Shown piece by piece: positions 1 to 8,343 of a stretch of 19,582 bases of DNA. Each line of letters begins with the position of its first letter. The stretch's first letter is position 1. The notes under the pieces were generated by a model that searched no databases, was not told the origin of the DNA, and was given only the letters and a program-made list of their open reading frames with translations. A program made the translations under genes and the position numbers. Origin of the DNA: an uncultured Ignavibacteria bacterium (GTDB lineage: Bacteria; Bacteroidota; Ignavibacteria; Tepidaquicellales; Tepidaquicellaceae); the NCBI GenBank assembly GCA_937924675.1, contig CALEVL010000081.1, forward strand, positions 1 through 19,582, read 5' to 3'.

Positions 1-96
1 ATGACGGCGGACAGGCCTCATCCTAATTGCCGTTAAAAAATTGTGAGCTTTGGCGGCAACCTGCCTGAAGAATACTGAACTTCAACACTTTACGCA

Positions 97-284
97 GGCG
101 GGCGGGCGACTCCCTGCCCTGAGCCTGTCGAAGGGTTTCTTTGCCAAGCTTACTGTAGCCTGCCCATAGTCACGCTGAGCTTGTCGAAGCGTGCGAGGGG
201 TCGTTCAAAAGAAAGCGGAAATGATTTTACGCTATGTAAATGGTTCGAACAAACTGTTTTCCAAGTAAAACGTTTTGGACAGAT
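97..284. repeat. Dispersed GC-rich repeat, copy A (left end not visible)
   Basis: This segment shares blocks with copy B in the same order and orientation: GGCGGGCGGGCGAC (97-110 and 7915-7928), a 24-bp block (128-151 and 7970-7993), an 18-bp block TTCAAAAGAAAGCGGAAA (204-221 and 8024-8041), and the terminal CGTTTTGGACAG (271-282 and 8091-8102). Inside are short CCCTGAGC...TCGAAGGG palindromic units of a type widespread in this kind of genome. The left terminal inverted repeat seen in copy B is not present in the window, so copy A is either truncated or starts outside it. Confidence 0.75.
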
Positions 285-466
285 GTGCCCCTTCAGCAAT
301 GCTGACTTGAACAAGAGTTCATCGATAAGCTCTGTTGCTTTTCTAAAATCTGGAGTTAGTGCCGGGACGAGAAAGTATATTAAGCTGATATTTGTATTGT
401 ATAATAATGATCTAATAGATAGGTTCTTTTCAGGAACAAATTCACAAATTTTATTAAACAAAATTT

Positions 467-473
467 AGGAGGA
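467..473 (+). promoter_or_regulatory. Strong Shine-Dalgarno for the secreted protein
   Basis: AGGAGGA lies 5 nt before the ATG at 479. It fixes the start and is notable because most other genes in the window show no clear ribosome binding site. Confidence 0.8.
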
Positions 474-478
474 AGAAA

Positions 479-2119
479 ATGAAAGCAAAGTTATTTATCT
501 ACTCTTTTCCTGCATTGTTGATTGCAGTACTATTGTCTGGATTTGGTTTGAAAGATCAGCCAAACAACAATGCACAGTCATCACCAAGAGAAATTCTGAA
601 TGAATCACCCGGTAACATTTCAGTTAATCCCCCGGTTACTGACGGAGCCTGTTCTTACACATGGGCTGCGCAAACTTCCGGTACCGCAAATCAGCTCTTA
701 ACTGTATCTACGGTGTCTTCCCAGATTGGCTGGGCTGCAGGCGTAGGACCAACCGTAATAAAGACCGTAAACGGCGGAACTACATGGACATCAGCAACCG
801 GAACAGGAATCACTGGCGACGTTTACAACATTTGGGCAGTGGATGGGGATATTGCATTCTGTACAACTTCTCCAAGCAGCACGTTCATTTACAAGACAGT
901 GAACGGCGGAACTACCTGGACACAAGTCTTTACACAAGCAGGTGGATTCATTGATGCTATACAAATGATCTCACCAACAGAAGGCTATGCAATGGGTGAT
1001 CCTGTAAGCGGCAAATGGACTATTCTTAAAACCATTGATGGCGGAAATACATGGGCGAGAATGGCTACAGAGCCTGTAAATGCTGCAAGTGAAGCCGGCT
1101 GGAATAATTCTTTTTCAATCATAGGAAACACCATTTGGTTTGGAACAAATCAAACCAGGGTTTGGCGGTCAACTGATTTGGGTTTAACATGGAGTTCTTC
1201 TGCTACAACAGGTACGCTTAATACTTATGCGCTGCATTTTAACGGCGCGGGCGGTTCGGGATTGGGATTGGCAGGAGGAAGTCCTGTTGCCACGCCTTTG
1301 GTCAGATCAGCGAACGGCGGCTCCACTTATTCAACCGCCACTGCTCCCGGAACATCCGGAAATCTCAACGGGCTCGAAGGAGACGGTTCTGAATTTTGGT
1401 CAATCAGAAGCGGAACTATAGTTTATTACTCAAATGACCACGGAGCAACCTGGTCAACCGCTCATACACAAACCGGTGCAGTTTTTCAGGATATTGATTT
1501 TGTAGTGGAAAGTGGCTGTCCTGTTGGTTGGGCTGTTGGAAACGGCGGCAATGTTGCAAAGATGACCCCGCCTTTTACAAAGACTCTGCAGCTTACAGCT
1601 GTAATAGAAGGTTTCTGGAATTGCACTTACAACACCGGTGATACATTAACCGTTGAACTCAGAAGTGCTTCATCACCTTTTAATATAGTTGATGTTGCAA
1701 AAGGCAAAAGCGATGGAAGCGGAGACTTGACTGTCAGCTTCACAGCCGCAATTGCTGATAATACACCATACTATGTAGTTATCAAACACAGGAACTCAGT
1801 TGAAACGTGGACAAAAGCAGGTGGCATTTCCTGGCCAACGGCAACGACCGCAATCAGTTACGACTTCACAACTGCCGCTGCTCAGGCATTTGGCAGTAAC
1901 CTGGTTTTGAAATGCGGAAAGTACAGCATCTACGGAGCTGATGTGAATCAGGACGGTACTGTTGACGGGTCTGATGCATCATTGATTGATAATGACGCAT
2001 TCAACTTCATCAGCGGATATGTCATAACTGATGTTACCGGTGACGATAATGTTGACGGTTCAGATGGAGCTGTTGCCGATAATAACGCAGCAAATTTCAT
2101 AAGTAAGATTACTCCTTAA
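479..2119 (+). CDS. Secreted YCF48/BNR-repeat beta-propeller protein with C-terminal dockerin-like module
   Basis: The 546-aa product starts with a signal peptide (hydrophobic core at about residues 5-23). Residues 60-365 carry repeated blades of the form KTVNGGTTWT, KTIDGGNTW, RSTDLGLTW and YSNDHGATW, typical of YCF48/sortilin-like BNR propellers. A beta-sandwich containing EGFWNCTYNTGD follows (about 375-485). The C-terminus has two calcium-loop repeats resembling type I dockerins: DVNQDGTVDGSD near 488 and DVTGDDNVDGSD near 518, each with acidic residues at loop positions 1, 5, 9 and 12. Propeller plus sandwich plus dockerin-like tail is, to my knowledge, a recurrent layout in Ignavibacteria exported proteins. 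The role is inferred as an extracellular or surface binding protein; no catalytic residues are recognised. The start is set by the AGGAGGA site. Confidence 0.85.
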   Translation: MKAKLFIYSFPALLIAVLLSGFGLKDQPNNNAQSSPREILNESPGNISVNPPVTDGACSYTWAAQTSGTANQLLTVSTVSSQIGWAAGVGPTVIKTVNGGTTWTSATGTGITGDVYNIWAVDGDIAFCTTSPSSTFIYKTVNGGTTWTQVFTQAGGFIDAIQMISPTEGYAMGDPVSGKWTILKTIDGGNTWARMATEPVNAASEAGWNNSFSIIGNTIWFGTNQTRVWRSTDLGLTWSSSATTGTLNTYALHFNGAGGSGLGLAGGSPVATPLVRSANGGSTYSTATAPGTSGNLNGLEGDGSEFWSIRSGTIVYYSNDHGATWSTAHTQTGAVFQDIDFVVESGCPVGWAVGNGGNVAKMTPPFTKTLQLTAVIEGFWNCTYNTGDTLTVELRSASSPFNIVDVAKGKSDGSGDLTVSFTAAIADNTPYYVVIKHRNSVETWTKAGGISWPTATTAISYDFTTAAAQAFGSNLVLKCGKYSIYGADVNQDGTVDGSDASLIDNDAFNFISGYVITDVTGDDNVDGSDGAVADNNAANFISKITP

Positions 2120-2647
2120 CATTTAGACTTTGAACACAGCACAGATTTCAAAGCGTGCTGCATTCATAAGCTTTACCTGCTTAGGCGGACTCATATATTT
2201 AATTGGGTCCGCCGGATAGCAGGCCTTCATAGGAATTTCAAACTATTAAAATAGTTGTACCGAGGTCGATATACACTATTCGCCATAATCCAGCACATAA
2301 AACTTCTTGTCTAATTATTTGAAATGAAATACAAGCGATCAGCTATGAATACCTGATTGCAAATAGGTCACATCTTCTAATTTCCGGCTACTGCAATTCC
2401 AGTATAACCAAACATCCATATAAGTCTCTCTAATTTACTAAGCATGGTCTTATAATGTAAAATCTCAAGCGTTCTATTGAAGAGAAGGTGAGTGCGGGTA
2501 TCGATTAGGCGTGTGATTGCTACAGTGAATTTACTTGATCTTTGACTGCGTGTTTCATGTTTTTTAAATTCAAACTTAGGCATATTCAAAAAGTTTTCAC
2601 AGATACTACTTGATGCTCACTCTATTAATTTCGACAAAATCAACAGG
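2120..2647. other. Intergenic stretch without a convincing gene
   Basis: Apart from the two hairpins at 2137-2223 I see no gene. A 70-codon minus-strand frame (2377-2589) has a basic composition, matches no family I recognise and lacks a ribosome binding site. It may be decayed sequence. Confidence 0.45.
2137..2223. terminator. Two tandem hairpins downstream of the secreted protein
   Basis: The first hairpin pairs CAGCAC (2137-2142) with GTGCTG (2155-2160). The second pairs GGCGGAC (2184-2190) with GTCCGCC (2207-2213), with an outer CCTGC (2176-2180)/GCAGG (2219-2223) pairing. They start 17 nt after the stop codon at 2119. There is no T-run after either stem, so a role in termination or mRNA 3' end protection is inferred from position only. 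Confidence 0.4.
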
Positions 2648-5092
2648 ATGAATTTCATAAGTTATATAAAGGCGAAATGCTTCTTCATCATATTTCCCTT
2701 ATATCTCATTGTGTTAACTACAGGTATTGCTCAGACGGATACGGGAAAAACCGTTAAACCCAAAGCTATCGATACTGCAAAATTTTCTAAGGCGATTGAC
2801 AAGGCAAGGGAATTAGGCGAAGAAGCTGCCAAAGAATTGGCTGAGAAAAATAAAGAGAAACGGATCAATATCATTCAGTTGGCGCTGATAGATGAACTTG
2901 TAAAGCAAGAAAACAAAGTTAAGGATTACTTCAAGAAGGGTATTGATACTGCTGACATAAATCTTGAAATACGTTTATTAGAGGAACAATTTAAGATAGC
3001 TTCAGAAGATTTACTTAATGAGAATAGTGATTTTAAGACAATGAGGAATCTCAACACATCGGTACTTCTGATGAGAGAAATTGAAACGAGTTTGAAGGAA
3101 AACAGAAAAAGGGTTGAGGCATATCTTTCAGACCTTCAGCCCTATAGAGATAAAATTGATTCCCTTCAGAACGATACGCTTATATACAAGTTTCCAAAGG
3201 ACTCCGCCATGTTCATGTCATACTTGGATAAGTTGACTAAGTCTGCGATCCAATTCGGAGGAACTGACAGTGTGCTGACAAGTACGATAAGAAGATTACA
3301 TGATTTTGATAATTACATGGCTGCCCTGGAAGGTAATATAAGAACAAGCATAGAACTCATGGAGGCGCGAAAGCAATCCATAGCAGATAATCAATATTCA
3401 AGAGAGCTGGATGATCTTCATGTAGATGTGGAAGAAAAGGAACCGCTATCTGAGAAGCTAAATTATTCCTTTACAAAAGCAAGTCTTGTACTGAAATATT
3501 TTGTAAGAAACAATCTGTGGAGAATATATCTCGTCATGTTTGTGTTTGTCATTCTTGCATACTTCATTTTCAAAGTGAAACAGCGGCACAAAAGTTCTAA
3601 TGTAAACGACACATTGTTTTCGGAAATGTCTGTTTTCAGATATCCTGTAGTTTCGTCAGCTTTCTTGAGTATTACGATCTTGCAATTCTTGTTCCCTCAA
3701 CCACCGGTGATTTTCTCCGGTATGCTTTGGATTTTTTCTTCGATAATGCTTGCAATAATATTGTGGATGTCATTTTCAGGAATACAGCGTGCGTACTGGT
3801 TGTACTTCATTGCAGCAACCTTGGCAACTCTGATCATTGACCTGTTTCTAAAAGAATCTAAACTTGAAAGGTGGTTAATGCTTTTCCTGGCTGTAACAGG
3901 AATTGTTGCAGGCATAACGGCCTTAAGAAAACAAGTTCTTAAAAAAGATAATAAGACATTTAAAGTAGCTCTAATCTCATTTGCTTTATTGCTCCTGACA
4001 GGATCTGTTATTACAAATCTTTTCGGAAGATACAATCTCTCCAAAATTTACCTGACTCTTTGCTTCTTTGCATTGTTAACAGCTTATCTGCTTTATTGGG
4101 CATCTATACTTTTTTCACAGTTGATGGAAGTATCAGCTGAGGTTTACAGCTCCAAAGGAAATCAAAACTTCCGCGAAAGAGTTCAGAGAATACAAGAACG
4201 CATTCCTGTATATCTTAAATATCTCTTGTTTACAGGATGGATAATTCTCGTTGCCCGCAATCTTTATTCCTATGACCGGCTTTCAAATGAACTGATAGCA
4301 TTCATGGAAGAGGAAACATCTATTGGTAGCTTTACCTTTTCGTTCGAAAAGCTCTTTTTGTTTGTGTTCATCATTTTTCTTTCGACTTTAATTTCAAAAG
4401 CAGTTTCACTTTTGGCAGACAGCGCTGACAACTCAGGAAGTGTAAGGGACAAATCCGGTCGCAAATCAAGCGGGCTTAGCAACTGGATGCTCCTGATCCG
4501 GATCGGGGTTATCAGTATAGGTACTCTTCTTGCATTTGCAGCAACCGGTTTTCCAATGGACAAGGTGACTATTATCATCGGTTCTCTCGGAGTAGGTATT
4601 GGCTTGGGTCTTCAAACCATTGTTAATAATCTTGTGAGCGGAATTCTGCTTGCGTTTGAAAAGCCTTTCCAGATAGGAGATTATATCGAAGTTACTGATG
4701 TGTCGGGCAGAATAAAAGAGATTGGGATCCGAAGTTCGAAAATTTCAACAGCTGAGGGTGCAGATATAATAATACCAAACGGAGATCTGCTTAGTAAGCA
4801 TGTAACCAACTGGACTTTGAGAAATTCCATGAAACGCTCTGAACTTAGTATCAATATTAAATACGGCAGTCATCTGAATGATACTGTTGCAATACTTCAG
4901 AAGATCATGAACAATAATGAACGAATTGAAAAGTCTCCACTTCCTGAAGTTTTGCTGAATCAATTTGGCAGCGGTTCGGTAGAGTACCGATTATTATACT
5001 GGACGCATATTGAATGGGCAAATGAAGTGAAGAGTGAATTGATAATGGCTATTGAAGAAGAGTTTAAAAAGGCAGAGATTGAGTTAGGTTAG
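2648..5092 (+). CDS. MscS-family mechanosensitive channel with large N-terminal extension
   Basis: The 814-aa product is a multi-domain MscS-type channel, expected to release solutes on membrane tension. After an N-terminal hydrophobic segment (about 9-28, likely signal peptide) comes a charged, helical, coiled-coil-like region (about 40-275), likely periplasmic. About nine to ten hydrophobic segments follow from residue 289 to 634. The MscS pore helix and beta domain begin near 639: GSLGVGIGLGLQTIVNNLV is the glycine/alanine-rich TM3, followed by FEKPFQIGDYIEV and IIPNGDLLSKHVTNWT. The layout resembles MscK/MscM-size homologues rather than small MscS. The chain ends with EFKKAEIELG, short of the usual IPFPQ-type C-terminal strand. 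The ATG at 2648 was chosen because it leads directly into the signal-like segment; no strong ribosome binding site is seen. Confidence 0.9.
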   Translation: MNFISYIKAKCFFIIFPLYLIVLTTGIAQTDTGKTVKPKAIDTAKFSKAIDKARELGEEAAKELAEKNKEKRINIIQLALIDELVKQENKVKDYFKKGIDTADINLEIRLLEEQFKIASEDLLNENSDFKTMRNLNTSVLLMREIETSLKENRKRVEAYLSDLQPYRDKIDSLQNDTLIYKFPKDSAMFMSYLDKLTKSAIQFGGTDSVLTSTIRRLHDFDNYMAALEGNIRTSIELMEARKQSIADNQYSRELDDLHVDVEEKEPLSEKLNYSFTKASLVLKYFVRNNLWRIYLVMFVFVILAYFIFKVKQRHKSSNVNDTLFSEMSVFRYPVVSSAFLSITILQFLFPQPPVIFSGMLWIFSSIMLAIILWMSFSGIQRAYWLYFIAATLATLIIDLFLKESKLERWLMLFLAVTGIVAGITALRKQVLKKDNKTFKVALISFALLLLTGSVITNLFGRYNLSKIYLTLCFFALLTAYLLYWASILFSQLMEVSAEVYSSKGNQNFRERVQRIQERIPVYLKYLLFTGWIILVARNLYSYDRLSNELIAFMEEETSIGSFTFSFEKLFLFVFIIFLSTLISKAVSLLADSADNSGSVRDKSGRKSSGLSNWMLLIRIGVISIGTLLAFAATGFPMDKVTIIIGSLGVGIGLGLQTIVNNLVSGILLAFEKPFQIGDYIEVTDVSGRIKEIGIRSSKISTAEGADIIIPNGDLLSKHVTNWTLRNSMKRSELSINIKYGSHLNDTVAILQKIMNNNERIEKSPLPEVLLNQFGSGSVEYRLLYWTHIEWANEVKSELIMAIEEEFKKAEIELG

Positions 5093-5129
5093 TAATCAAT
5101 AAATAACCATCAACTTCGGATAAATGCAG

Positions 5130-5160
5130 GAAACAATCTAGCAGCGGAGAAAATTGTTTC
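5130..5160. terminator. Hairpin between convergent genes
   Basis: GAAACAAT (5130-5137) pairs perfectly with ATTGTTTC (5153-5160) over 8 bp with a 15-nt loop. It lies between the converging channel and ADP-ribosylglycohydrolase genes. No long T-run follows on either strand, so a bidirectional terminator is only a possibility. Confidence 0.3.
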
Positions 5161-5217
5161 TGACTCAGTTAATGAAATGATCTTTTCTCAAGTCGCAGTT
5201 TGTTGTCATTGCTTTGC

Positions 5218-6168
5218 TTAACTATCTGCAAACTTATTTCCAAACCTTTCTGCAAGATCCTCAATATCATCATGCCTGGCAATCTGTTTCTTCCATTCAG
5301 CAGGAATGCTGTCAACTCCGTATAATAACCCGGCAAGCGCGCCGGTTACAGTGCCGGTTGTATCGGTATCTTCACCCAAGTTAACTGCTTTGAGAACTGC
5401 ATCTCTGAAATTATCCGTTGTAAGCAAACACCATACTGACGCTTCGAGTGTATGCGCCACATATCCGCTTCCTGAAATTTCATCCTCTGACAGTTCGTAA
5501 ATGTTTCCCTTTAACAGACGGCTGAACAATTCAACCTCTTCCGGCTCAATTGAAATTGATTCAAGATATCCGGTTACCTTAGACTTCAGCTCATTATAAA
5601 TTTCAAACTTGTCCATTCCATTTAGTAATCCGAGTGCAAACTCAAGATAGTAGAAACAGGCAATGACAGAACGAATATGAGCATGAGTTACAGATGAAAC
5701 CTTTTTTGCAAGTTCAAATCTCTCGCTCACGGGTTTGTCTATGATATAGAACACAAGCGGTGCAATCCTCATCAGCGAGCCGTTGCCGTTGGCGCCTTCT
5801 TCCGTGCAACCGGATGTTAAAGGACTTGCGCCATTAGCGAGCCGGGAAAGGGCGCGTGATGTGCTGATGCCTATATCAAATGCATCTCCAAGCGGCGTCC
5901 AGTAATTCTCATCCCGCCACTTTAGAAAAGTTTCTGCAAGCTTGTTCAGATCAAATCCTTCGGTCAAAACTTCTGCAAGACAGAAAGTCAGTGAACTGTC
6001 ATCAGAGAATGTTCCGGGCGGCTGATTGTATGAACCATAACCTGTCATTTCTTTCACGGGATTCTTGAGCACTGTCTTTCTGCTTCTGAATTCAACCGGA
6101 ACGCCAAGTGCATCACCGACTGCAACTCCAAACAATAATGCTCTGATCTTTTCTTTAATTTCTTTCAT
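5218..6168 (-). CDS. ADP-ribosylglycohydrolase family protein (DraG-like)
   Basis: The 316-aa cytoplasmic protein belongs to the ADP-ribosylglycohydrolase fold family, whose members remove ADP-ribose from proteins or small molecules with two divalent metal ions. The diagnostic motifs are all present: GVAVGDALGVPVEF (14-27), FSDDSSLT (54-61), GANGNGSLMRIAP in the middle, THAHIRS, and LGEDTDTTGTVTGALAGLLYG near 263-283. The acidic DD and DTD clusters are the expected metal ligands and are intact. Length is normal for the family. No adjacent ADP-ribosyltransferase or nitrogenase gene is visible, so the substrate is unknown and the draG name is not assigned. The start ATG gives the usual short N-terminus before the first motif. 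Confidence 0.92.
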   Translation of the reverse strand: MKEIKEKIRALLFGVAVGDALGVPVEFRSRKTVLKNPVKEMTGYGSYNQPPGTFSDDSSLTFCLAEVLTEGFDLNKLAETFLKWRDENYWTPLGDAFDIGISTSRALSRLANGASPLTSGCTEEGANGNGSLMRIAPLVFYIIDKPVSERFELAKKVSSVTHAHIRSVIACFYYLEFALGLLNGMDKFEIYNELKSKVTGYLESISIEPEEVELFSRLLKGNIYELSEDEISGSGYVAHTLEASVWCLLTTDNFRDAVLKAVNLGEDTDTTGTVTGALAGLLYGVDSIPAEWKKQIARHDDIEDLAERFGNKFADS

Positions 6169-6545
6169 CTTCTGTTTTCAGGTTAGATAAGTGATGATTT
6201 GTATAGATGTCATTCTGAATTTAATCAATGGGTTATCTGTAAATCTTGATTGCTCGTAAGAATAATCCGACATGCAAGTAAATTAATGAATATGATTGTT
6301 AAGTTCGATTGTAACTTTGGGTGAAATCCAAAAGGGAAATTTCTAAGACCAAATCTCTCCCAGAACTTCTCATATTTGTGTACAACACCGATGACAGGTA
6401 AGCTCAAAAATTTATCTCTGCCTTTGGTATCAACATTTTCACAAGCTCTTCGAATATTGGAAATGCCTGAGACTCTTTCACATTTGCCTCTTGAAGTGCA
6501 ATGAATTCAACAGTCCTTTGTAAAGTCACACTATGAAGCAAACAC
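6169..6545. other. Spacer with a possible decayed gene
   Basis: This stretch between two minus-strand genes has no intact gene of normal size. It contains the short coding-like minus-strand segment described separately; otherwise I recognise nothing. Confidence 0.4.
6225..6541 (-). pseudogene. Possible decayed or frameshifted small ORF
   Basis: On the minus strand a frame open from about 6541 reads TVEFIALQEANVKESQAFPI, continuing through FEELVKMLIPKAEINF to a stop at 6404-6406. It has balanced, protein-like composition but no ATG start, only TTG (6541) or GTG (6529). Near the same point another frame starts with TTG and continues as SLPVIGVVHKYEKFWERFG, then degrades to a stop at 6225. The two pieces could be one gene broken by a frameshift near 6406, or chance. 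It begins within 5 nt of the nitroreductase stop. I do not recognise the family. Confidence 0.25.
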
Positions 6546-7175
6546 TCATTCGATCACTCTGAATATCTCATCCACCGGTTTTTTCATTCTTGGAATCACT
6601 TCCTTATCAGGCTTACCAACTGCCACAAAAGCTATGAGTGAATACGGCTCCTTTATACCTATCAGTTCACTCAGTTTTTCTTTGGCAACCATTGCACCCG
6701 TCTGCCAGCAAGCGCCATAGCCCAGATCAACTGCGGCAAGCAGGAGATTTTCGATGGCTGCACCCATGGTCTGAATATCGGGATAGTTTCTGAGTTTGTT
6801 GATGTCGCTGTGAGAATATGAAGTCTGTTCAAGAACTTTGTCAATCACTGCGGTATAAGGTTCTGCCAGAACCGCTATCAGCGCCGGGGCTTTTGTAAAA
6901 ATGGATGAAAACATTTCCACTGAGTTGATAACGCCTTCTGTTACCCGTTCATCATTTTTTGGAAGTATCTCATCGTATTTGGCTTTTACTGCATTAGCCA
7001 TTTGTTGGATCAAATCCTTATTCTTGATTGCTATAAAACTCCATACTTCTTTGCCGCCAATGCACGGAGCACTGCCTGCTATTCTAACCATTTCCTTAAG
7101 TGCTTCCACAGGAACAGGTTCGTTCGTGAAGCTTCTTACCGAAGCTCTTTGGTCGACAACTCTTGTGAATTCCAT
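6546..7175 (-). CDS. Nitroreductase family FMN-dependent oxidoreductase
   Basis: The 209-aa protein has the nitroreductase fold signature: RASVRSFTNEPVP near residue 10, where R10, S12 and R14 are the expected FMN-phosphate contacts, then SAPCIGGKEVWSFIAI (about 35-50) and GAAIENLLLAAVDLGYGACW (about 137-156), ending with VAVGKPD. Such enzymes reduce nitroaromatics, quinones or flavins with NAD(P)H, usually as homodimers. The usual N-x-Q-P-W motif is changed to GGKEVW, which may alter the active-site entrance. Length is normal. There is no clear Shine-Dalgarno; a TAnnTTTG-type box lies about 80 nt upstream. The physiological substrate cannot be read from the sequence. Confidence 0.88.
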   Translation of the reverse strand: MEFTRVVDQRASVRSFTNEPVPVEALKEMVRIAGSAPCIGGKEVWSFIAIKNKDLIQQMANAVKAKYDEILPKNDERVTEGVINSVEMFSSIFTKAPALIAVLAEPYTAVIDKVLEQTSYSHSDINKLRNYPDIQTMGAAIENLLLAAVDLGYGACWQTGAMVAKEKLSELIGIKEPYSLIAFVAVGKPDKEVIPRMKKPVDEIFRVIE

Positions 7176-7256
7176 CTTGTCATCAATTTTAAATTTTAAA
7201 AAACAATCGGATGCTATTGAAGAATGTTTGCTCGCTGTTAATACTTCTTTTCATTT

Positions 7257-7264
7257 CAAAATTA
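7257..7264 (-). promoter_or_regulatory. Candidate Bacteroidota -7 box for the nitroreductase
   Basis: The minus strand reads TAATTTTG, matching TAnnTTTG, 81 nt before the start codon. The nearest TTTG upstream is at a 25-nt spacing, longer than usual, so this is a weak call. Confidence 0.25.
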
Positions 7265-7334
7265 GTCTGTTTGCTTAAAGAATGAAAAGCAAAATGATTT
7301 GACAGCGCATTGACTCGAATCACACATTGTAACA

Positions 7335-7670
7335 TCAAAGCAAACGAATGATGAGCAGAATCACAGCAACAGCAACTATGGTTGTGTAGATGATCTTATT
7401 ATATTTGGCAAGCCAGTTAGGCAGGAAAATATCAAAGTTGTCCTTTGTTGAATCCGAATACTTGCGGGCAACAACAGTGACGGGACACATATTCTTGAAC
7501 AAGAGCAACACAACACCTTCAAGAATTATGATTCCCAGGCATATCCATGTCCATACATTTATCCTGCCTGTTACTGCTGTGTAAAGCAGATAGAATATTA
7601 CAACATTGAAGAAGATCCAGATGATAGTGTGGATCAACTTAACACCAAGAAGTTTAGCAGCGGGCTTCAT
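7335..7670 (-). CDS. Small membrane protein of unknown function
   Basis: Starting at the ATG at 7670 the product is 111 aa with three hydrophobic segments: IIWIFFNVVIFYLLY, WICLGIIILEGVVLLLF and a C-terminal TTIVAVAVILLIIRLL. Between the second and third segments lies NMCPVTVVARKYSDS and PNWLAKYNK, a polar stretch that looks conserved in Bacteroidota small membrane proteins that I recall only as hypotheticals. An in-frame upstream ATG at 7778 would add 36 residues of poorly hydrophobic, cysteine-rich sequence that does not look like part of the protein, so the internal start is preferred. Function unknown. Confidence 0.7.
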   Translation of the reverse strand: MKPAAKLLGVKLIHTIIWIFFNVVIFYLLYTAVTGRINVWTWICLGIIILEGVVLLLFKNMCPVTVVARKYSDSTKDNFDIFLPNWLAKYNKIIYTTIVAVAVILLIIRLL

Positions 7671-7722
7671 TGTTTTGCAATGCGCAGAATTAGTTGATGT
7701 AATTTCAACACAGGCGAATCGG

Positions 7723-7730
7723 CAAAAATA
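7723..7730 (-). promoter_or_regulatory. Candidate Bacteroidota -7 box for the small membrane protein
   Basis: The minus strand reads TATTTTTG, matching TAnnTTTG, 53 nt before the preferred ATG at 7670. No convincing -33 box is seen. Its position inside the upstream-extended reading frame mildly supports the shorter start. Confidence 0.25.
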
Positions 7731-7790
7731 GTTTGTGCCTTTGGAATAAAGTAGCCTTATCGGAAATGTTTCTGCCAATCGTAAACATTG

Positions 7791-8102
7791 CTGTCCAAAA
7801 CGTTTCTTGAAATTTAAAATTGTGGTGAATGCAGTTCAAAGATAAATGCATTATAGAATGTCGCAGGAACAACCCGCCCGCCTGTCGAATTACTACTCAC
7901 TTGAAGCGAATGACGGCGGGCGGGCGACTCGCCGCCCTGAGCCAAAGCCCTGAGCCGGTCGAAGGGCTGTCGAAGGGTTTCTTTGCCAAGCTTTCTTTGG
8001 CCTGCCCTGAGCTTGCCGAAGGGTTCAAAAGAAAGCGGAAAAACTTTTGACATCGTAGTTTATTAAATCCTACTCACCAAAAAATTCAAACGTTTTGGAC
8101 AG
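7791..8102. mobile_element. MITE-like element with terminal inverted repeats (repeat copy B)
   Basis: CTGTCCAAAACG at 7791-7802 is the perfect inverse of CGTTTTGGACAG at 8091-8102, and similarity continues inward with small indels (TTTCTTGAAATTT against AAATTCAAA read inverted). Inside, CCCGCCCGCC (7873-7882) pairs with GGCGGGCGGG (7915-7924), followed by three CCCTGAGC...CGAAGGG palindromic units. No transposase is encoded. The right 188 bp match repeat copy A at 97-284. A non-autonomous, hairpin-rich transposon-like element is the simplest reading, but target-site duplications are not obvious. Confidence 0.6.
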
Positions 8103-8335
8103 ATATGAATCGTAAAAACTGTATAAGCTGTTCGATTCCTCAGAGAGATTCATCCGCGTAAAACACATTGCAGATTATCTAACAGCTTAAACAAGTAATC
8201 TGCGGAGTTGCGAATTTTTAATTGCGCAGTTAACTGCAAACTGAATGTTAATCCAATGAATGAAAGTGTGCTGTCTTACTTTGTTGTTGTTTCTGTGAGC
8301 GGAAAATGTTGAATGTAAATAGTATTTGAATTTTG

Positions 8336-8343
8336 TAACTTTG
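8336..8343 (+). promoter_or_regulatory. Candidate Bacteroidota -7 box for the DHFR-family gene
   Basis: TAACTTTG matches TAnnTTTG and would give a leader of roughly 100 nt. The only TTG upstream at near-suitable distance (8309-8311) leaves a 24-nt spacer, so the match is partial. Confidence 0.3.

Larger units (their letters stand above)
1..478. other. Gene-poor left end and leader of the secreted protein
   Basis: I see no convincing gene here; the two open frames of about 100 codons in this stretch overlap on opposite strands and run through a dispersed repeat. The contents are the repeat copy at 97-284 and then an AT-rich leader. A TATAAT hexamer at 400-405 could be a -10 element for the gene at 479, but no matching -35 is visible at normal spacing, so the promoter is not called as a separate feature. 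Confidence 0.5.

Noticed and set aside
150..468. Opposing open frames of about 100 codons
   Set aside because: They overlap each other on both strands, run through the dispersed repeat and show no family resemblance.
2377..2589. 70-codon minus-strand gene
   Set aside because: No recognisable family, no ribosome binding site, and a start within an AT-rich spacer; kept only as a note in the spacer entry.
7671..7778. Upstream ATG for the small membrane protein
   Set aside because: The added 36 residues are not conserved-looking, are cysteine-rich, and overlap a possible promoter box.
7814..8053. Open frames on both strands inside the MITE-like element
   Set aside because: Their residues simply translate the CCCTGAGC...CGAAGGG repeat units; there is no start signal.
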